DNA of 6,009 nt from Candidatus Thiosymbion ectosymbiont of Robbea hypermnestra (lineage in GTDB: Bacteria > Pseudomonadota > Gammaproteobacteria > Chromatiales > Chromatiaceae). The stretch spans positions 1 to 6,009 of the forward strand of contig JAIZWN010000122.1 in NCBI GenBank assembly GCA_020443945.1. The letters run 5' to 3'. A program made the translations under genes and the position numbers. Below the pieces are notes generated by a model. It did not search any database, was not told where the DNA came from, and saw only the letters and a list, made by a program, of their open reading frames with translations. Numbering within the stretch: position 1 is the first letter of the stretch; the number at the start of each line of letters is the position of its first letter. Shown piece after piece: positions 5,978-6,009 of this stretch.

Positions 5978-6009
5978 GTCGCAAACGGTGCCGCTCGTTG
6001 ACCAGGAGT

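Larger units (their letters stand above)
5776..6009. other. Region upstream of fxsA, no supportable gene
   Basis: I see no recognisable gene in these 234 bases. Two minus-strand frames enter open from the right edge, ending near 5835 and 5847, but neither translation resembles a known family; one could be the tail of a gene lying outside the window. A near repeat of CATG followed by a run of G occurs at about 5824-5830 and 5849-5857. No clear fxsA promoter was found. Inverted repeats are at 5911-5930 and 5954-5977. Confidence 0.45.

Overview
This window looks like part of a Gammaproteobacterial chromosome carrying four universal or very widespread housekeeping loci. The DNA is GC-rich and codon use is uniform. 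GlnA and GroEL share E. coli length and residue numbering, and the order fxsA-groES-groEL is the same as in E. coli. A perfect CIRCE operator in front of groES, absent from E. coli, suggests a lineage that kept HrcA, for example a Chromatiales- or Xanthomonadales-like group. That placement is inference.

Left half, plus strand. Bases 1-245 contain no convincing gene and form the upstream and leader region of glnA, dominated by a long imperfect hairpin at 125-165. glnA (246-1652) encodes an adenylylation-type glutamine synthetase. A 158-base gap follows, with a weak intrinsic terminator and two more hairpins. hemW (1811-2965) encodes the radical-SAM family heme chaperone. The neighbour is hemW rather than the ntrBC genes that follow glnA in enterics.

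Middle. hemW and groEL converge on one bidirectional intrinsic terminator (3119-3149) that has a UUCG tetraloop on the groEL strand.

Right half, minus strand. fxsA (5775-5347, GTG start) lies upstream of the groES-groEL operon (5179-3176). The groE promoter has a perfect TTGACA -35 box and a -10 region that can be read either as housekeeping sigma (TATTAT) or as heat-shock sigma-32 (CCCC-type). The CIRCE operator begins at the last base of the -10 box. This suggests combined activation by RpoH and repression by HrcA. Bases 5776-6009 show no supportable gene but hold two inverted repeats.

No mobile element, CRISPR array, tRNA or rRNA was seen. I found no new multi-gene system. The points most worth a second look are the composite groE control region and the structured glnA leader.
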